Shown: positions 24,923 to 33,509, counted from the stretch's first letter. The stretch is 43,211 bases of DNA from CAYPNF01 sp964411985 (GCA_964411985.1 CAYPNF010000063.1:1-43211); one strand, 5' to 3'. Translations and numbers: made by a program. Notes: generated by a model from the sequence alone, not told the origin.

Positions 24923-27900
24923 TTACTTAGTGCTCGCGGAAACGGGAACGCGCAGCGCTTGGACTCCCCAAGCGGGCATCAAGAACTCACCCCGCACTTC
25001 GGTCCCCTGCCCTTCACTCGTGTCGCTCCGATAGACCCGAACCGGTTTCCGTCCACTCCATTCCAGGCGTGTCGGAGCGTCCTGGGCTGACGCGCACCAG
25101 AGGCGCAAAATCAGGGCCTTCCCATCATCCGACGGCTTCAAGCCCGTCACCAGCACGCGGTCGTTGGAGACTTTCAGCATGGAATGTCCGACCGGCTTGG
25201 GCCCACGCCCCCGGATGGGCAGCAAGGGTTGGGTCTGGGCGATGGCCAAACGGGAGGAGGCGGCGGGATCGTACCCTCGGTGCGGACGCAAGAGGTAGCG
25301 GAACAGGACAGGCCCCTCCTGATAAGCGCGGTAGTTGGTGCCCCAGTGGTTGTTCATGGCCCAGGAGTCCAGGCGTTGGGTGGGGCCGACTCGCTTGCGC
25401 CACACCGCCGGATTCGATTGCGAGTTCAGCAGATTGGCTGTCAATCCTCCCACCTGGACCAGCGGCGCATCCAGCGTAATCCAAGTGACTCCGTACTGGT
25501 CATTCGCCACGTCGGCCCAGCGTCCCACCGTAAACCAATTCTTGCACGCGCTTGGGATCTGGTCCTCGTCCGGCCGGATCACGCCAAAGGGCAACTCCAA
25601 CCTGGCCTGTCCCTTGGGAACCTGGAACGGGAAGGAAAAGTTGAGGCTCTCTTTCCCGTCGTTCGCATGATAGCTCTTCGCCACCAAACGCGACTTGTCC
25701 ACCGTGTTGATCAGCTCCACATGGTCCGCACCCGCCACCAACCGAACCTCCCTCGTCAACCGGAAGCAACCCGGGGCATCGGATTCCACCCTCAAGGCGA
25801 CCACCAACGGACCGCGCTCCATCACTTTGATCTTCACCTGACCGTTGGACTTGGCGGTGGATGGATCCTCGCCAGTAAAGTAGAGGTAACGGTTCAGTTG
25901 CTGATCTACCTCATTCCCCGCGAGATTTCCTTCAATTCCGGCCGCCTTGAGTTCGCGGATGGCCCCGGTCACCTCATCCAACTCCACCCGGAGCACGGAA
26001 TTCGACAGCACATTGGCGCTCACCGTGGCCACCCCCTCGACGAAGGGCTTGCCTGCAGAAAGCTGATACCGGCGACCACTGAAAGCGGGGAGATCCTTCG
26101 CCAGCAACACCAAATCACCATTCTGCAACCGCTGGGTCGGCACCGGTCGTCCCTCCTCGTCAGCCGCACGATCCAGCCCTTCACAGAAGTCCTTCGGAAC
26201 CAGCACCAGCTCGGTCCGGGTCCAGGAGACGGTATTGTAGACGTCGACCGCTCCCGGAATCTCGTTCCCACGCGTGTTCGCCACGGAACGGCTTAAAAGA
26301 TCCCTCGATTTCCGGTCGGCTTCCGCCGCGTAGCTGTGCTTGATCGCCCACTGGTCCAGGGTTTCCTGCCGGGCTGGCTCGCTGACACTGCACCACGCAC
26401 CCCAGGTGTGTTCCGAGTAAAGCAGCACACTGCGCCAAGCGTCCTCGAACGCCGCAGCGGGATAGCTGGACGGACTCAGCATTCCCCACAAGGACTCCGC
26501 TTGGGCCACTCGATCCGAACTCGTCCGGTTCAGCGCGGTTTCCCAGGAGGACGAACCCGCTCCGTCTTCCCAATAGGGGGTCCAATCGCCGCGAACTTCG
26601 GAAAGCTGGTTTCCGTAGCGTTTCTCGAAAGCCTCAAACGCTTCGGTCGTGGACGAGATGACAAACTTGGGCCAGGCGTACTTGGCGCTCCAATCCTTCA
26701 CGAAGTCGCAGATCACCCCATCGGGAACGGCGTTGTCCCCGTGTCCGGCCCAGCGCATATGGGCGATGTCGAAGGGATACCCACTCTTCTCGAGCTGCTG
26801 CTGATATTCCTCCACAAACGCTGGAGTCAGCCGGTTGATGATGTGGGACATGGCATAACCGCGCCAAGGGATCCAGACCAGAACCTTCTCCTTGCCGGAC
26901 GGCGATACCCAGTAGAAAGGCTTGTTCTCCCACTGCTGCAGGATGTCGCCGATGCGGTCGAAATAGTTGGGCGCAACGCTGAAGTAACGAATTCCTGCCT
27001 GCCCCATCGCGGTCACGGTGGCCCAGGTGTATCCCGGGACGTCGCTAATCATGGCCGATCGCACGGGCACGCCGGTTGTTTTGCCCAGTTGGGTCGCCAT
27101 GCGGAACAAGCGGATCAATTCCTCTGGCCGGCAAAGCCCGGTGAGCTCGTTCAGGTACATGCCGTTCAAGGCCACTTGGCCCTTCTTCACAGCGCTCAGG
27201 AAAGCCTCCCGATCACTCCGACCCAACCGCTGCAGGAACAGGTCGGCCGCCCAGAGCACTTCCACGTTCCACACGAACCGGGCACCCTCCGGATAGTTCG
27301 CAGTCTTGCGGACCAATTCCATGCCGCGCAGCAAGTTGTTCACCTGCTTCTCTTCAATCGCGGTCTGCAGCTCAGTATACCCAATGTCCGTATGTGAATG
27401 GGGGAGAATGTAAACCGTCGACTTGCGCAAGGGTTTCAAGGCCACATCCTGTCGCGCAATTTCTGCGCCCCCTTTCTGCCGGAGCTGGACCTTTATGGAC
27501 TGGTCCGTCTCCACGACGGGAATCTGGTAGCGAACCGTTTGCACCCCTGCGGAAAGCTGAACCGTGGTCACCGGTTGGTCCCCCACTTGGAGTGACGCCT
27601 CCACCGGCTGTGCATACGGATAGTCGAGCTTGACCACGAGCGGTTGCACCAAACCCTTGGAGGTCCGCTCCGCCACCTGGATCGCCTTGGCCGATACAGT
27701 TGCTTGGGTAGGCTGCGCCTCCTCGGCCCCGGCCCGATAAAACGTCACTTCCGCCCCGCCCACCGTGCCGAACCCTTGCGGCCCCAGCTTGGTCACTTGC
27801 CAGCGCAGCCGCTGCGCCTCCACCGCCGGGAGGACCGCCTGCATCGTCTCGCCGCCCGGCTTGTTGGCATGCTTCACCGTCACCTTGCGTACCACCGCCC

Positions 27901-28243
27901 CGGCAGAGTCAAGGAAACTCAGTTCGGACTCCGCGATCGTGGCCGGATCGTTGCGGTCCAAGTGACGGAAGCCTGCCACCTTCGTCGCTTCCCCGAGATC
28001 GAACTCCACAAAGGTCCGGGTACCCATGCTGGAGGAGGAATACTCCGACTGCGGTTTGCCATCCAGCAGGTGCACCGCCTTGTGGTTGCCCCCGGGATAC
28101 TCCTCAGACGACGCGCTGATCCGCGGCGAAGGGATCGGGACTAACCGGGTGAAACCTTCGGCGAGGGAACTCTGGACCAGGAGCATCGGGGCGAACACAA
28201 GCCCGGCCAGTACAGATGCGACAGGAATGCGAAGATGGTGCAT
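24923..28243 (-). CDS. Secreted GH38-type alpha-mannosidase with N-terminal discoidin-like domain
   Basis: A 1106-residue protein from the ATG at 28243, chosen because it gives a signal peptide (about 1-29); the frame is open to 28420 without family sequence. A discoidin (F5/8 C)-like domain (about 36-170) shows FVEFDLGEATKVAGFRH. The GH38 catalytic domain starts at about 272: PHSHTDIGYT (281-290) carries the zinc ligands H284 and D286, and SDVPGYTW (400-407) supplies the likely nucleophile D401. GHGDNAVP (near 555) fits the active-site loop. The C-terminal beta-sandwich contains FSFPFQVP and HWGTNYRAYQEGP. GH38 enzymes cleave alpha-mannosides with retention using zinc. It is first in an operon with the GlcNAc kinase and the EF-hand propeller. 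Confidence 0.88.
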   Translation of the reverse strand: MHHLRIPVASVLAGLVFAPMLLVQSSLAEGFTRLVPIPSPRISASSEEYPGGNHKAVHLLDGKPQSEYSSSSMGTRTFVEFDLGEATKVAGFRHLDRNDPATIAESELSFLDSAGAVVRKVTVKHANKPGGETMQAVLPAVEAQRLRWQVTKLGPQGFGTVGGAEVTFYRAGAEEAQPTQATVSAKAIQVAERTSKGLVQPLVVKLDYPYAQPVEASLQVGDQPVTTVQLSAGVQTVRYQIPVVETDQSIKVQLRQKGGAEIARQDVALKPLRKSTVYILPHSHTDIGYTELQTAIEEKQVNNLLRGMELVRKTANYPEGARFVWNVEVLWAADLFLQRLGRSDREAFLSAVKKGQVALNGMYLNELTGLCRPEELIRLFRMATQLGKTTGVPVRSAMISDVPGYTWATVTAMGQAGIRYFSVAPNYFDRIGDILQQWENKPFYWVSPSGKEKVLVWIPWRGYAMSHIINRLTPAFVEEYQQQLEKSGYPFDIAHMRWAGHGDNAVPDGVICDFVKDWSAKYAWPKFVISSTTEAFEAFEKRYGNQLSEVRGDWTPYWEDGAGSSSWETALNRTSSDRVAQAESLWGMLSPSSYPAAAFEDAWRSVLLYSEHTWGAWCSVSEPARQETLDQWAIKHSYAAEADRKSRDLLSRSVANTRGNEIPGAVDVYNTVSWTRTELVLVPKDFCEGLDRAADEEGRPVPTQRLQNGDLVLLAKDLPAFSGRRYQLSAGKPFVEGVATVSANVLSNSVLRVELDEVTGAIRELKAAGIEGNLAGNEVDQQLNRYLYFTGEDPSTAKSNGQVKIKVMERGPLVVALRVESDAPGCFRLTREVRLVAGADHVELINTVDKSRLVAKSYHANDGKESLNFSFPFQVPKGQARLELPFGVIRPDEDQIPSACKNWFTVGRWADVANDQYGVTWITLDAPLVQVGGLTANLLNSQSNPAVWRKRVGPTQRLDSWAMNNHWGTNYRAYQEGPVLFRYLLRPHRGYDPAASSRLAIAQTQPLLPIRGRGPKPVGHSMLKVSNDRVLVTGLKPSDDGKALILRLWCASAQDAPTRLEWSGRKPVRVYRSDTSEGQGTEVRGEFLMPAWGVQALRVPVSASTK

Positions 28244-28407
28244 AGATGCGAAGTTACCATGACCGCCCCCGACAAGGGAAGCCTCTGGGCCACACGAATT
28301 CGCACAAACGGAGAGAAGACGATCCGCACGGGACCCTCCCTCCCTTCGCTGACAAGATCGAGGTGCCGCAGAAACAAGGGAAACCGGGTTCATGGCGATG
28401 GTTGTTA

Positions 28408-28421
28408 AATGTCTAAACATT
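28408..28421. promoter_or_regulatory. Inverted repeat AATGTCTAAACATT upstream of the GH38 operon, GntR-type operator candidate
   Basis: Perfect 5-bp arms (AATGT and ACATT) surround a 4-base spacer, 165 bases upstream of the GH38 ATG. On the sense strand it reads AATGTTTAGACATT, containing TGTTTAGACA, close to the TGTCTAGACA-like sites bound by many GntR/UTRA regulators. A related sequence (11 of 14 positions) precedes the GntR gene at 33624-33637. Confidence 0.4.
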
Positions 28422-28508
28422 CAAACAGCTCCCAACGTTCCCTGTCAAGCCCCCGGCAGACGAGAACAAAGGTAGGTCATGCCTCGCCGAGGCGTGACTC
28501 CCCTCGTG

Positions 28509-28734
28509 GCCTTCGTCGCAGCCTTCGTCGCAGCCTTCGTCGCAGCCTTCGTCGCAGCCTTCGTCGCNNNNNNNNNNNNNNNNNNNNNNNNNNNNNNNNN
28601 NNNNNNNNNNNNNNNNNNNNNNNNNNNNNNNNNNNNNNNNNNNNNNNNNNNNNNNNNNNNNNNNNNNTCGTCGCAGCCTTCGTCGCAGCCTTCGTCGCAG
28701 CCTTCGTCGCAGCCTTCGTCGCAGCCTTCGTCGC
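28509..28734. repeat. 12-bp minisatellite (CAGCCTTCGTCG)n interrupted by an assembly gap
   Basis: About five units lie before the gap and about five and a half after it. The units are perfect apart from the first and last. The period of 12 gives open frames on both strands with tetrapeptide repeats, which are artefacts. A single unit of the same 12-mer flanks the left end of the repeat element at 33157-33168, and a variant lies at 29121-29132. The array is thus an expansion of that element's left border. Confidence 0.9.
28568..28667. other. Assembly gap (100 N)
   Basis: Exactly 100 undetermined bases lie inside the 12-bp repeat array. A round 100 is the usual placeholder for a gap of unknown size, so the true array length is unknown. 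Confidence 0.97.
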
Positions 28735-28735
28735 T

Positions 28736-29095
28736 GCTTAATCGCACACTTAGTCGTCCCCAAATCCCACCCCTCCTTACCACCAAAAAAGAGGAGCCCT
28801 CCAATCCAGGGGGAGTGTCATCCGCAGACCCTCGCAGAGCTCCGCAGATGCTTGTTAAAGGGAGGGGCTTCATCTCCTGGAATAATTCCCCTTCCTACGG
28901 CTTCTCGCCGCTTCACGGTTATTCCCCATTCGTCCGCCTCACTGCGACGGCTCGGCGAACCATCGCCCACCCTGGTAGGGAATCCCGTCCTGCGGCATCA
29001 TGTTATCCTGTCAAAACCCGTCTCTCCATCGATTCCCAAGCATTCCTGAATCGACAAAGTGTGAGACAAAGTGTGAGACAAAGTGTGGGATTAAG
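28736..29095. repeat. MITE-like repeat element, full copy A
   Basis: The left end begins GCTTAATCGCACACTTAG; the right end is three 12-bp units (GACAAAGTGTGA-type, 29053-29088) followed by GATTAAG. The right-end units are the reverse complement of the left-end sequence, so the element has inverted ends. Its interior is closely similar to copy B at 33161-33509, most strongly at 28956-29025, which includes GGTAGGGAATCCCGTCCTGC. No transposase frame is present. It is followed after about 25 bases by the left end of another copy. Confidence 0.75.
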
Positions 29096-29120
29096 TAGGC
29101 TACCCCCACTCCCTGCCCGT

Positions 29121-29205
29121 CAGCCTGCGTCGCACACTTAGTCGTCCCCAAATCCCATCCACCCACCCCCCAGAAACGAGGCACTCTCCAATCCAGGGGA
29201 CGCGC
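29121..29205. repeat. Truncated left end of the same repeat element
   Basis: The stretch begins CAGCCTGCGTCGCACACTTA and continues TCGTCCCCAAATCCC, matching the left ends of copies A and B. Similarity continues through CTCTCCAATCCAGGGG and then stops. Confidence 0.7.
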
Positions 29206-29313
29206 CTCAAGGGGGCATCCGAACGGTCAGCCGACATTTGACATTCATCTTGGAGTGGCTTTAAGTCACGGCACTTACGATTCCCGGACCCTGAAGACCG
29301 CAATGAGCCTCGA

Positions 29314-31386
29314 ATGAACTCACCTCGTTACTCCCGGCTTAAATCCATTGTGACGCTGTTCGCTGCAGGCTGTCTCCTGGGTGGCGCTGCTCCCACTGAA
29401 GCCGCGGTCAAGGATGCCCCGCCCAGCGCCGCCTCCCTCATCCACCCCGGCCAGCCTTGGCTCGACACCGACGGTCAGCCCATCCAGGCCCACAGCGCCG
29501 GCATCCTGTTCCACAACGGCGTTTATTATTGGTACGGGGAGAACAAATCCGCCCCCAACGACCCGCCCGATGCCCAGGGCCGCCAGCTCGATCGCGTCCC
29601 CGTCATCGGTGTGTCCGCCTACAGTTCCCGCGACCTGGTACGCTGGAAGAATGAAGGATTGGTCCTGAAAGCCGTGCCCGACGATCCGGCTCACGATCTC
29701 CACCCCTCCAAGGTTTGCGAGCGCCCCAAAGTCCTCTTCAGTGCCCGCACGAAACAGTTCGTCATGTGGTGGCACATGGACACCGCTGATTACCTCGCCG
29801 CCCGTGCCGGCGTTGCCGTCGCCGACCGTCCCACCGGTCCCTTCCGCTACCTGCGCAGTTTCCGCCCCATCAACGACCAGCGGTACCGCGACATGAACCT
29901 GCTCCTTGCTGACAACGGTCAGGCCTATGTGTTCTATGCCTCCGAGGACAACGCCACACTCTATGTCTCCCGGCTCAATGCCGACTTCACGGACATCGAA
30001 CGCCCCGCCGTGGAGAACCAGACCTGGCGACGCAACTTCCCCGGCGCCTTCCGCGAGGCTCCCGCACCCTTCCAACACGCCGGTCGCTATTACCTGATCA
30101 CCTCCGGTTGCACCGGGTGGAATCCCAACGCCGCGGACCTCGCCATCGCGGAGCACCCCCTCGGCCCCTACGTTTCCCAAGGCAACCCCTGCGTCGGCCC
30201 CGACGCCGACAAAACCTTCGGCGCGCAAAGCACATTCGTCCTGCCCCTGCCCCACCAGCCCGGCCAGTTCATCTTCCTCGCAGACCGGTGGAACCCGAAG
30301 AACCTCCGCGATTCCCGTTACGCCTGGCTTCCCTTTAGCATCCTCCCCAACCAGCCCGTCCGCATCGAGTGGCGCGACTCCTGGAGCCCCGTCCTTGCAC
30401 CTGCCGCCCCGGCGAGTGTGACCGTGCGCGACGCACTCAGACAAAAGCCGGAGTGGTTCTTGTCTACTGAGGGGCGGCAGACTGTGGAAAACGTTCTCTC
30501 CCATCAAACGCTCCAGGGTGACTGGCCGAAGAACCTCAACACTGCTGGCGTGAACTTTGTGGGAGACTTGGCCAATCTCAAAGGCACGTTTGACAACGGG
30601 GCCACGACGGGTGAGTTGCGCCTCCTGACTCGCGCCTTCAACGCAACAAAGAACGAGGCGGCGCGTGCATCGGTTCTCAAAGGGCTGAAACACATTCTCA
30701 GGGCGCAATACCCCACCGGGGGCTGGCCCCAGTACTCGCCGCCACCGGCCCGCAGCTATCATCGGTATATCACGTTCAACGACGACACTGTGGTCCGGCT
30801 GATGGAACTCCTCCGCGACGTGGCGACGGTGGACGAATTTGCGTTTCTCGACGCCGAAACAAGGAAAGCGGCGGGCAAGGCGTTCGAGCGCGGCATCGAG
30901 TGCATTGTGAGGTGCCAGGTCAAAGCAAATGGCAAACTGAAGTCCTGGTGCGCGCAGCATGATGAAGTCACCTTGGAGCCGCGACCTGGCCGTTCGTTTG
31001 AGTTGGTTTCCCTCAGTGGAGCGGAGAGTGCCGGCTTGTTGAAACTGCTGATGAGTTTGGACAATCCATCCGCTGCGGTCATTGCCTCCGTGCATGCCGG
31101 AGTCGCTTGGTTTGAGTCAGTCAGACTCGACGGCGTTCGGGAGATCGTGGTCGAGGGCGACAAGAAGCTTGTTCGCGATCCTTCGTCGCCGCCGATGTGG
31201 GCGCGCTTCTACGACATCGACACGAATCGCCCCATTTACTCCGGGAGAGACGGAGTCAGACGAGAGCATCTTGCTGACATCGAAGCCGAGCGGCGCAACG
31301 GATATGCATGGCACGGGAGTTGGGGTGTCGAGGTGTTGAAACGCTATGCAGAGTGGAAGAAGCGGTGGCCTGAAAGGGAGGGGTAG
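29314..31386 (+). CDS. Secreted two-enzyme fusion: GH43-type hydrolase plus PL10-type pectate lyase
   Basis: A 690-residue protein from the ATG at 29314 with a signal peptide (about 1-31). Residues about 42-360 form a five-bladed GH43-like region: HSAGILFHNGVYYWYGENK in pieces, VCERPKVLF (Glu candidate), GAFREAPAPF (E248 candidate) and GAQSTFVLPL. Residues about 366-690 match family 10 pectate lyases throughout: LQGDWPKN, TFDNGATTGELRLL, GGWPQYSP, YITFNDDTVVRLM and MWARFYDIDTNRPIYSGRDG, with R631 as a catalytic arginine candidate. GH43 enzymes trim arabinan or galactan side chains and PL10 cleaves polygalacturonate by elimination, so the fusion suits pectin breakdown. Codon third positions are strongly C-biased up to about 30410 and then change, marking the junction. 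Confidence 0.88.
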   Translation: MNSPRYSRLKSIVTLFAAGCLLGGAAPTEAAVKDAPPSAASLIHPGQPWLDTDGQPIQAHSAGILFHNGVYYWYGENKSAPNDPPDAQGRQLDRVPVIGVSAYSSRDLVRWKNEGLVLKAVPDDPAHDLHPSKVCERPKVLFSARTKQFVMWWHMDTADYLAARAGVAVADRPTGPFRYLRSFRPINDQRYRDMNLLLADNGQAYVFYASEDNATLYVSRLNADFTDIERPAVENQTWRRNFPGAFREAPAPFQHAGRYYLITSGCTGWNPNAADLAIAEHPLGPYVSQGNPCVGPDADKTFGAQSTFVLPLPHQPGQFIFLADRWNPKNLRDSRYAWLPFSILPNQPVRIEWRDSWSPVLAPAAPASVTVRDALRQKPEWFLSTEGRQTVENVLSHQTLQGDWPKNLNTAGVNFVGDLANLKGTFDNGATTGELRLLTRAFNATKNEAARASVLKGLKHILRAQYPTGGWPQYSPPPARSYHRYITFNDDTVVRLMELLRDVATVDEFAFLDAETRKAAGKAFERGIECIVRCQVKANGKLKSWCAQHDEVTLEPRPGRSFELVSLSGAESAGLLKLLMSLDNPSAAVIASVHAGVAWFESVRLDGVREIVVEGDKKLVRDPSSPPMWARFYDIDTNRPIYSGRDGVRREHLADIEAERRNGYAWHGSWGVEVLKRYAEWKKRWPEREG

Positions 31387-31421
31387 GTTAGGGTTGACCC
31401 AAGAGACCACGAGGGAAGACC

Positions 31422-31826
31422 TCAACCGGTGAACCGCCTGAGAAAAGTGGAAGGCCGCAGTATCTCAACACCAAAGGGTTTCCCCATGTCGAGCAGGTCA
31501 TGATCGTAGGTAACCACCCAAGCGCGAGCGGCAAGGGCAGCCGACAAGTAGGGATCGTCTTGGGGATCGCGACTGCGTTGTTTGCCCAGCGGCACAGGTT
31601 CAACCACACGGACTCTTTCCAGGTACCACGTCAGTGCCCCGCCCACGTTGTGGATGAGATTCCGTTCGCGGGCTATGCGAATGGCTGTTTCGCGGGTCTC
31701 TTCCAGCGTGAACTCAGTGCCAAAAGCGAAGACCTGCCGACGGGCCAGCTTAACAAGGCATGCCCAGGCTTCACCTCGAAACACCAAACCGGCAGCAGCC
31801 ACATTGGCGTCATAGACGACGCGCAC
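31422..31826 (-). CDS. PIN-domain toxin of a type II toxin-antitoxin pair
   Basis: A 134-residue protein from a GTG at 31826. VVYDANVAA (3-11) carries the first acidic residue D6, DPYLSAALAARA the central Asp, and TYDHDLLDMG (about 106-115) the C-terminal acidic pair typical of COG1569-type PIN toxins, which act as Mg-dependent ribonucleases. The start lies 17 bases inside the end of the upstream antitoxin gene, so translation is coupled. Confidence 0.88.
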   Translation of the reverse strand: MRVVYDANVAAAGLVFRGEAWACLVKLARRQVFAFGTEFTLEETRETAIRIARERNLIHNVGGALTWYLERVRVVEPVPLGKQRSRDPQDDPYLSAALAARAWVVTYDHDLLDMGKPFGVEILRPSTFLRRFTG

Positions 31827-32073
31827 GAATCTCCTTTCTCACCTGTTTCTGAATCGCAAGGATTTCGGTGATGTCCGCTTCGGAGGGTCCTGCGGCAGCC
31901 CCCTCGGTTGCTTCCTCCAGAAACCGCAAGTCCGCCTCGACTTCTTTTCGTATTCTTTCCCGCACCAACTCGCGGAAGAACTCGCTCGCGTTGCCGTAAT
32001 CGCGTTCCACGGTAGCGCGAACGAACTCCGCCATCGGGCCCGGGAGCGAGATGTTCATCGTGTCCATCTTCAT
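31810..32073 (-). CDS. Ribbon-helix-helix antitoxin paired with the PIN toxin
   Basis: An 87-residue protein if translation starts at ATG 32073; ATG 32091 and ATG 32058 are also in frame. MNISLPGPMAEFVRATVERDYGNASEFFRELVRERIR in pieces is a ParD/RHH-type DNA-binding region. The C-terminal helix (EADITEILAIQKQVRKEIR) would neutralise the toxin. The gene overlaps the toxin start by 17 bases. Antitoxins of this type normally repress their own promoter. Confidence 0.85.
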   Translation of the reverse strand: MKMDTMNISLPGPMAEFVRATVERDYGNASEFFRELVRERIRKEVEADLRFLEEATEGAAAGPSEADITEILAIQKQVRKEIRARRL

Positions 32074-32560
32074 AATCCACTTATCATACATCTATTGGCA
32101 TTGAATGGCAAGATGGCATCCACCTCCACTCCCTCCCCGCTCGCAATTTTCGACCAGCCTGAATCGCATCCTTCGTCGCTCCGAATCCACAACACCTACC
32201 CTTCCCATCGGTCCCAACCGCTTGACGATTCATCCCCTTCGGCTGCCTGGCGGCCACGGCTTGCTGAGTGAGACAGGATGTGCAGGATTTGCAGCATGGA
32301 ATTGAACGGCCAGTCTGCCTTCACATCCTGTCCCTTCTGCTCACCAAATGGCAGCCACAGCGTTCCTGACTCGTTGCCGCTTTTCACTTCCCGTTCCCAC
32401 GGTTTCCGGCTGCATGGCTCCCATTTTGATGCTTGAGCCTCCGAGCAAGACTCGTATGCTCAGTCTACGGCAAGAGGCTCATGAAAAAGATGAGGCAAGG
32501 GCTGTATAGGAACCGCTGGTTCGTTGAGTCGAATCGCACCCCAGCAATGGAGGACGCGTT
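32074..32560. other. Intergenic region with ACAGGAT-type repeats
   Basis: These 487 bases show no credible gene. ACAGGATGTGCAGGATTTGC (32271-32290) belongs to the ATCCTGT/ACAGGAT periodic sequence also present in reverse near 33061-33080, 33427-33440 and 33539-33570. A GGAGG Shine-Dalgarno for the next gene lies at 32549-32553. Confidence 0.5.
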
Positions 32561-32932
32561 GTGACGGAACCTACGGCCAAGCGATACACGACCTTCGTGG
32601 TGTGGGGTATGGGATTGTGTCCGATGGCTCTACTCGGCCTAGTTCTGGCGGCGTCCTTCAGCCTGAGGGCCGAGCTTGGCCATTGGCCGGAGCCCATGTT
32701 TGATGACGGTCATAGCGCTGTTGCCAATTATGAGACCGCGTTCCTGTCCATTTTCATCCTGACGATCATCCTAGCCATCCCATTTTGGCTCCTAGTGCTG
32801 TTATCCTCTCGCGCCCGAGCCTCAGTGTCGCAACGTGTCCTGGTGTCGTCAGCGTATTTGTCGGGCTGGGCGTTGCTCGTGCTCTACTGCCGAGTCGACC
32901 CGTGGAGGTTCATAGAATGGTTTCTTGACTGA
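32561..32932 (+). CDS. Small membrane protein of unknown function
   Basis: A 123-residue protein from a GTG at 32561, supported by a GGAGG (32549-32553) 7 bases upstream. Three hydrophobic segments lie at about 11-33, 61-82 and 93-110. I recognise no family. It stands alone between repeat-rich regions and may be part of an accessory segment. Confidence 0.65.
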   Translation: MTEPTAKRYTTFVVWGMGLCPMALLGLVLAASFSLRAELGHWPEPMFDDGHSAVANYETAFLSIFILTIILAIPFWLLVLLSSRARASVSQRVLVSSAYLSGWALLVLYCRVDPWRFIEWFLD

Positions 32933-33060
32933 GAGGCGAACGAAACCATGACCTCTCCCTTCCAACGTAACCTCCAAAGGAAACACCCGCACCTTGTATA
33001 GCTCATCCGCGGCCCGCTGCCTAAGCCTCAGCCTCACCCCAACTCCCATCCTGTGAAATC

Positions 33061-33130
33061 CTGCTATCCTGTCAAAACCCACCTTCCTCTTTTCGTGCCA
33101 TAGGATTGCGGAACCGACAAAGTGTGGAAT
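33061..33130. repeat. Truncated right end of the MITE-like repeat element
   Basis: CTATCCTGTCAAAACCC followed about 30 bases later by CCGACAAAGTGTGG matches the right-end region of copies A and B. The left part of this copy is missing. It lies about 30 bases before the left end of full copy B, in the same orientation. Confidence 0.65.
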
Positions 33131-33160
33131 ATAGGCCAACCTCACTCACTCCCCTTCAGC

Positions 33161-33509
33161 CTTCGTCGCACACTTTATCGCCCCCAAATCCTCAATCCCC
33201 CCTCCCACCAGAGAAGAGGAGCCCTCCAGTCCCGATGAAGTGTCATCCGCCGACAAACGCAGAACTCCGCAGATCCTTGTTGAGGAGGGCGACTCAATTT
33301 CCTAGAGCGATTCCCCTTCCTACGGGTTCTCGCGACTCCACGGTTATTCCCCATTCGTCCAATTGACTGCGACGGCTCGTCGAGCCATCGCCCACCCTGG
33401 TAGGGAATCCCGTCCTGCGGCATCATGTCATCCTGTCAAAACCCGTCTCTGCTTCCATTCCCGAGTGTCCCTGAGTCGACAAAGTGTGAGATTAAGTGTG
33501 CGATTAAGC
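33161..33509. repeat. MITE-like repeat element, full copy B
   Basis: The left border is one 12-bp unit plus CGCACACTTTATCG; the right border is GACAAAGTGTGA then GATTAAGTGTGC then GATTAAGC, again in 12-bp steps. The reverse complement of the right border reproduces the left end of copy A. The interior aligns with copy A along its length with small gaps. It lies just upstream of the GntR gene. Confidence 0.75.

Larger units (their letters stand above)
28244..29313. other. Repeat-rich intergenic region between the GH38 operon and the GH43-PL10 gene
   Basis: This stretch of 1070 bases holds the operator candidate at 28408, the 12-bp array with the assembly gap, one full 360-bp repeat element and one partial left end, all listed separately. 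I find no credible gene. The last 100 bases before 29314 show no clear Shine-Dalgarno or promoter. Confidence 0.6.

Noticed and set aside
28500..28740. CRISPR array
   Set aside because: The repeat is a contiguous 12-bp tandem without spacers, and no cas genes are present in the window.
28409..28763. Tetrapeptide-repeat proteins across the 12-bp array
   Set aside because: The frames exist only because 12 is a multiple of 3 and they cross an assembly gap; both strands are open equally and no start signal or family is seen.
29320..31095. Open frame of 591 codons antisense to the GH43-PL10 gene
   Set aside because: It shadows a well-supported enzyme; the translation is low-complexity Gly/Val-rich sequence typical of an antisense frame in C-biased DNA.
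33175..33426. Minus-strand frame across repeat copy B beginning MMPQDGIPYQGGRW
   Set aside because: Copy A has a stop after 20 codons and non-synonymous changes, so the frame is not maintained as coding sequence.
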